NCBI GenBank assembly: GCA_003864535.1
Contig: BHEQ01000058.1
Location: 1 to 9,793, forward strand
Reading direction: 5' to 3'
DNA length: 9,793 bases
Source of the DNA: Gammaproteobacteria bacterium
GTDB lineage: Bacteria; Pseudomonadota; Gammaproteobacteria; Cardiobacteriales; Wohlfahrtiimonadaceae
A program made the position numbers and the translations under genes. Below are positions 7,066-9,793 of the stretch, one piece after another (position 1 is the stretch's first letter; every line of letters begins with the position of its first letter). The notes under the pieces were generated by a model that was given only the letters and a program-made list of their open reading frames with translations, ran no database searches and was not told the origin of the DNA.

Positions 7066-7560
7066 ATGAATCTTATGACACCACGTAAACCCTACCTTAT
7101 TCGTGCTTTATATGAATGGATTATTGAAAATGATCACACGCCGCATATCCTTGTTGCAACTAATCTGCCAGGGGTTATTGTTCCGCCAAAGCATATACAA
7201 AATGATAGAATTATTTTAAATATCGCGCCACAAGCGATTCTTTATTTAAAAATAGAAAATGATTATTTAAGTTTTAATGCAAGGTTTGGCGGCACACCTT
7301 TTGATGTTCAAGTGCCTATCGGAGCAATTGCTGCGATTTTTTCCCAAGAGGAAAACACTGAAGGCATGGCGTTTGAGTTATATCAAATCCCAGAAGAGGC
7401 GCACGCAGAGCCTGAAAAACCAGTTAAATCGGTATTTTCTATTGTCGAGCCGCTAGCTGCACCAGAATATCTAGATAATACCGAGGAAGATTCGGTTTTA
7501 ACTGAAACTAAGCCAAAGAAAAAAGCTAAGAAAGCAAGTTCACTTAAGGTTATCAAATAA
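7066..7560 (+). CDS. sspB: ClpXP protease specificity-enhancing factor SspB
   Basis: A cytosolic adaptor that binds the ssrA tag on products of stalled ribosomes and delivers them to the ClpXP protease. Of its 164 residues, about 1-110 form the dimeric substrate-binding domain, with TPRKPYLIRALYEW near the N-terminus and NARFGGTPFDVQVP in the middle, both close to the Escherichia protein. Residues about 111-155 are a Glu/Pro- then Lys-rich flexible linker. The C-terminus ends in LKVIK, matching the ClpX-docking tail (LRVVK in E. coli). In many proteobacteria sspB follows sspA, but here purB is upstream and no sspA is visible. The start could be 7066 or 7075 because of ribosome-binding-site spacing. 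It converges on macA with 17 bp between stop codons and no clear terminator. Confidence 0.95.
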   Translation: MNLMTPRKPYLIRALYEWIIENDHTPHILVATNLPGVIVPPKHIQNDRIILNIAPQAILYLKIENDYLSFNARFGGTPFDVQVPIGAIAAIFSQEENTEGMAFELYQIPEEAHAEPEKPVKSVFSIVEPLAAPEYLDNTEEDSVLTETKPKKKAKKASSLKVIK

Positions 7561-7577
7561 GCGTAGAGTTACCCCTA

Positions 7578-8843
7578 TCAACGTCGCATTATTGGTGGGG
7601 TTGGCAAGCCTGCAGATTTGGGTTTACCTGTTGATTCTGAAATAATAACCATATCACCTTCATTTAGACCTTCTAACACTTGAGTTTTAATATTATTACT
7701 TAAACCTACGGTTATGACACGCTCTTGCGGCTTACCTTCGCTATTTAAAATACGCACAGTTGCTGAGCTATTTGCACTTAAAGACCCAGCTCCTTTATTA
7801 GATCGATCCCCACTTTTATTCTTGCCTGTTTTTATTTGATCGTTGGGATCTCTTGCATTTAACTTGATTGCGGTAGCTGGTATAACTAAGGCATTTTTAA
7901 CCTCATCAATTATGATAACTACTTGAGCTGTCATTGAAATACGCAACTGACCTTCAGGGTTATCAACATCAAATAAGCCATTATAATAAATTGCCTCACT
8001 ATTTGAATTACTCGTTTGGGAATCTGTTTTAATTGATTCAGGCGCAGGTTCGATTTGGCGTAATGTCGCGTAATAACGTTTTTTATCCCCTAAAATAGTG
8101 AAATATACAGGCATCCCTAATTTGATTTTAATGACATCTGCTTCAGATATTTGCGCTTTAATTGTCATGGTTGAAAGGGTGGCGATCTTGATTAATGTTG
8201 GTGCACTTTGAACAGAGTTTACAGTTTGCCCCTCGTCAACTATCAAAGCAACTATCATTCCCGCCATTGGTGCACTAATTTTGGTATAACTTAAATTTAA
8301 AGTTGCAGTGTCTAAGGCGATATTTGCTTGGCTAATTTGTGCATCTATGGCATCAATTTCTGCCAAAATTGCATCTAAATTTGCTTGGGCTGCATCCAAT
8401 TCTGAAAGCTTACTTGCGCCCTTACGGCTGAGTAATTCTTGACGCTCAAAGGTGATTTGTGCATTAATCAAAGCCGCGCGTTTGGCAGCGCGTGTTGCTT
8501 GGATATTTTTTAAACGTGCTTTAGCATCTTCAAGGGCATTTTTTTGAGGTAAATCATCAATTTCAACGAGTAAATCACCTTTTTTAACCTCATCACCCAA
8601 AACTACATGCAATTTTCTAATCTGCCCAGATACTTGCGAGCCTACGCTAACTTGCTTAAGTGCCTCTAAAGTTCCATCAGCAAGGACGGTGATGCTTAAA
8701 TCCTCTTTATTAACCGCTTGGGTAAGATAGGTCGTTGTGTCATTTTGGGTGCTCACAAACCAGTAATATCCACCCGCAAGAGTAATTACGATTAATGCAA
8801 ACATTGTTTTGAAATACTTAAACATTTTTCTGGATAAACCCAT
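7578..8843 (-). CDS. macA: MacA-type periplasmic efflux adaptor (HlyD/membrane fusion family)
   Basis: A 421-residue periplasmic adaptor that normally joins the MacB ABC transporter to TolC for export of macrolides, peptides or lipid-like substrates. Residues 13-29 form a single N-terminal membrane anchor. GSQVSGQI (68-75) opens the lipoyl domain; residues about 100-185 are an Ala/Leu/Gln-rich coiled-coil hairpin. ISAPMAGMIV (189-198), GQTVNSVQSAP (205-215) and SEADVIKIKLG (233-243) are MacA-like; the beta-barrel runs to about 310 and the membrane-proximal domain follows. A Lys/Ser/Gly/Asn-rich insertion at about 328-360 makes it longer than E. coli MacA (371). The ATG at 8841-8843 has an AGG-containing site about 10 nt upstream; ATG at residue 7 is an alternative. 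No macB follows: the downstream gene is convergent sspB. A possible promoter lies at 8885-8916. Confidence 0.9.
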   Translation of the reverse strand: MGLSRKMFKYFKTMFALIVITLAGGYYWFVSTQNDTTTYLTQAVNKEDLSITVLADGTLEALKQVSVGSQVSGQIRKLHVVLGDEVKKGDLLVEIDDLPQKNALEDAKARLKNIQATRAAKRAALINAQITFERQELLSRKGASKLSELDAAQANLDAILAEIDAIDAQISQANIALDTATLNLSYTKISAPMAGMIVALIVDEGQTVNSVQSAPTLIKIATLSTMTIKAQISEADVIKIKLGMPVYFTILGDKKRYYATLRQIEPAPESIKTDSQTSNSNSEAIYYNGLFDVDNPEGQLRISMTAQVVIIIDEVKNALVIPATAIKLNARDPNDQIKTGKNKSGDRSNKGAGSLSANSSATVRILNSEGKPQERVITVGLSNNIKTQVLEGLNEGDMVIISESTGKPKSAGLPTPPIMRR

Positions 8844-8884
8844 AATAATTAAACCTGCTGTTTTAGTTTGTAAAAGATATGCTT

Positions 8885-8916
8885 ATTATAATTAGAAGCA
8901 TGTCAATAGTTGTCAA
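8885..8916 (-). promoter_or_regulatory. Probable macA promoter with tandem TTGACA boxes
   Basis: On the - strand TTGACA occurs at 8916-8911 and again at 8906-8901, exactly 10 bp apart, followed by a perfect TATAAT (8890-8885). The spacers are 20 bp from the first box and 10 bp from the second. Neither is the usual 17 bp. A 19-20 bp spacer is typical of promoters opened by MerR-family activators, which is an inference here. It lies about 42 bp upstream of the macA start and inside the recJ-macA spacer. Confidence 0.5.
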
Positions 8917-8948
8917 AAGGTTTAATAAAAAGTATATGAAAATATAAT

Positions 8949-9098
8949 TTAAGATATACAATTGTAGCATTCTATTAATAATTGAAGATTAACCTTATCT
9001 TGCCATTCATTACAATCTAATTTATACGCACAATGTATGAATGCCGTTGGATTTACTAGGTAATCTTTAGCTTTAAAAAAAGCTATTGCATCAATGAT
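8949..9098 (-). pseudogene. recJ: Detached 3' end of recJ (frameshifted remainder)
   Basis: In the frame ending at TAA 8951-8949 the - strand reads IIDAIAFFKAKDY, then AYKLDCNEW and LQLLIECYNCIS. This matches the end of RecJ, for example LLDGIAF...AYKLDINEF...LQIIID in E. coli. It is one frame away from the main recJ frame, which stops at 9083. Upstream in its own frame is a TAA (9101-9099), and it has no start codon of its own in a sensible place, so it is not a separate gene. A one-base loss or two-base gain between 9086 and 9098 would explain the break. Confidence 0.85.
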
Positions 9099-9793
9099 TT
9101 ATTGTTTTTTTGATTATTTTGTTGATTGGTTTCTTGATTGTTTTTAAGCTTTAAGCGTAGTTTCAAGTGTGTCTCTTTTAAAACACGATAATCAATTACT
9201 TCAAAAACATTATCAAACAGAGGTTCAGGAAAACCTTGACCCCAAGGGGCGGCATTTCTTATGATCTCAAAAGTTGGTAAAGACAGCTCCAAGCTACTTA
9301 ACTCGCCATCAGAGAGAACTTCATTTTTAAGATTATGTACATCTATCGCAGCATTAATCGCAGCATTAAATCCCTTCTTAAATAAATCAAGTTTTGATTT
9401 ATCAAGAGTTAAACCTGCCGCCATCGCATGTCCACCAAATTTGATAATTATATTTGGATAGCGTTTATCAACCCAATCTAGAGCATCACGCAAATGTAAG
9501 CCTGCAATAGAGCGTCCCGATCCCTTAAGATAATCACCATCTTCTGTAAATATGACGGTAGGGCGCGTAAATTTATCTTTAATTCGTGAAGCGACAATCC
9601 CGATCACACCTTGATGAAAGCTCGGATCATACACAACAATCCCCGCATTTTGCTCAACATTTTGCGCGGTCATATCAGGCATAATTTGGGTTAATATTTT
9701 TTGGGCATCGGCAACCATGCTTTGCTCTATATTGCGCCGCTCTTTATTAAGCTCATCAAGAGCTTCTGCGCGCATATAAGCATTATTTGGATC
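9083..9793 (-). CDS. recJ: Single-stranded-DNA-specific 5'-3' exonuclease RecJ, 5' partial and prematurely stopped
   Basis: RecJ degrades single-stranded DNA 5' to 3' in RecF-pathway recombination and in mismatch and base-excision repair. Only the C-terminal part is in the window: the frame is still open at the right edge (DPNNAY precedes the first visible Met at 9775), so that Met is not the start. The catalytic DHH domain lies outside. Visible are YDPSFHQGVIGIVASR, the DHHA1 motifs GSGRSIAGLHLRDAL and KFGGHAMAAGLTL, and PWGQGFPEPLFDN at the start of the OB-fold region. The frame then runs through an Asn/Gln-rich stretch from four 12-bp repeats and stops at 9083, about 48 residues early; the missing end is found in another frame down to 8949. 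The product is either a truncated protein or the gene is inactive, unless the base call is wrong. Confidence 0.9.
   Translation of the reverse strand, partial: DPNNAYMRAEALDELNKERRNIEQSMVADAQKILTQIMPDMTAQNVEQNAGIVVYDPSFHQGVIGIVASRIKDKFTRPTVIFTEDGDYLKGSGRSIAGLHLRDALDWVDKRYPNIIIKFGGHAMAAGLTLDKSKLDLFKKGFNAAINAAIDVHNLKNEVLSDGELSSLELSLPTFEIIRNAAPWGQGFPEPLFDNVFEVIDYRVLKETHLKLRLKLKNNQETNQQNNQKNNKSLMQ
9097..9144 (-). repeat. Four 12-bp imperfect tandem repeats in recJ
   Basis: On the - strand the units are AAAACAATCAAG (9144-9133), AAACCAATCAAC (9132-9121), AAAATAATCAAA (9120-9109) and AAAACAATAAAT (9108-9097). They encode a four-residue pattern, NNQE-TNQQ-NNQK-NNKS. A run of seven A's (plus-strand T's 9105-9111) spans the last junction. 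Unit-length changes would keep the frame. Confidence 0.8.

Noticed and set aside
7571..7601. ACCCC/GGGGT pairing as a bidirectional terminator between sspB and macA
   Set aside because: The stem is only 5 bp around a 21-base loop, has no T tract, and extends into the macA coding region.
9068..9085. Palindrome TAGCTTT-AAAA-AAAGCTA as a recJ terminator
   Set aside because: It has no following T tract on the - strand and lies within the frame that encodes the detached RecJ end (IAFFKAK), so it is better explained as coding sequence.
9105..9111. A7 run (A AAA AAC in frame on the - strand) as a programmed -1 frameshift site rescuing RecJ
   Set aside because: The heptamer fits the slippery pattern, but a -1 shift there meets TAA at 9101-9099 before reaching the RecJ C-terminal frame.
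9261..9461. 66-residue + strand frame
   Set aside because: It is antisense to the conserved DHHA1 region of recJ.

Overview
This is an AT-rich chromosomal window, very probably from a gammaproteobacterium. The evidence is an Escherichia-type adenylosuccinate lyase (PurB), a ClpXP adaptor SspB with a recognisable C-terminal ClpX-binding tail, a MacA-type efflux adaptor and RecJ. The low G+C and A/T-rich spacers would suit one of the low-GC, often host-associated lineages, but the sequence alone does not fix a genus.

Layout. Positions 3-218 hold the C-terminal end of an unidentified protein with a CGSC zinc-ribbon-like motif. After a spacer comes a 1285-residue SNF2-family helicase on the + strand (472-4329). 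It carries two SWIM zinc-finger motifs in its N-terminal part and ends at a hairpin terminator. An inositol-monophosphatase-superfamily enzyme, most like HisN-type histidinol-phosphatase, lies on the - strand (4390-5181). It is divergent from purB (5511-6890, +), and their shared 329-bp spacer is full of short repeats. purB is followed by a 64-bp palindromic element and then sspB (7066-7560, +). sspB converges on macA (7578-8843, -), with 17 bp between the stop codons. The window ends in recJ on the - strand, whose 5' part lies beyond position 9793.

The genes do not form one pathway. They are mostly single housekeeping units: purine synthesis, phosphatase, proteolysis adaptor, efflux adaptor, recombination exonuclease and DNA translocase. 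I see no convincing new multi-gene system.

The most notable result is that recJ is broken. The long frame stops at 9083, but a clear RecJ C-terminal sequence (IDAIAF...AYKLDCNEW...LQLLIE) continues in a different frame down to 8949. The break sits just after four 12-bp imperfect tandem repeats that encode an Asn/Gln-rich insertion. Other points worth a look are the two SWIM motifs in the SNF2 protein, macA without an adjacent macB, a macA promoter with two TTGACA boxes one helical turn apart, and 14-bp and 13-bp tandem repeats just upstream of purB.
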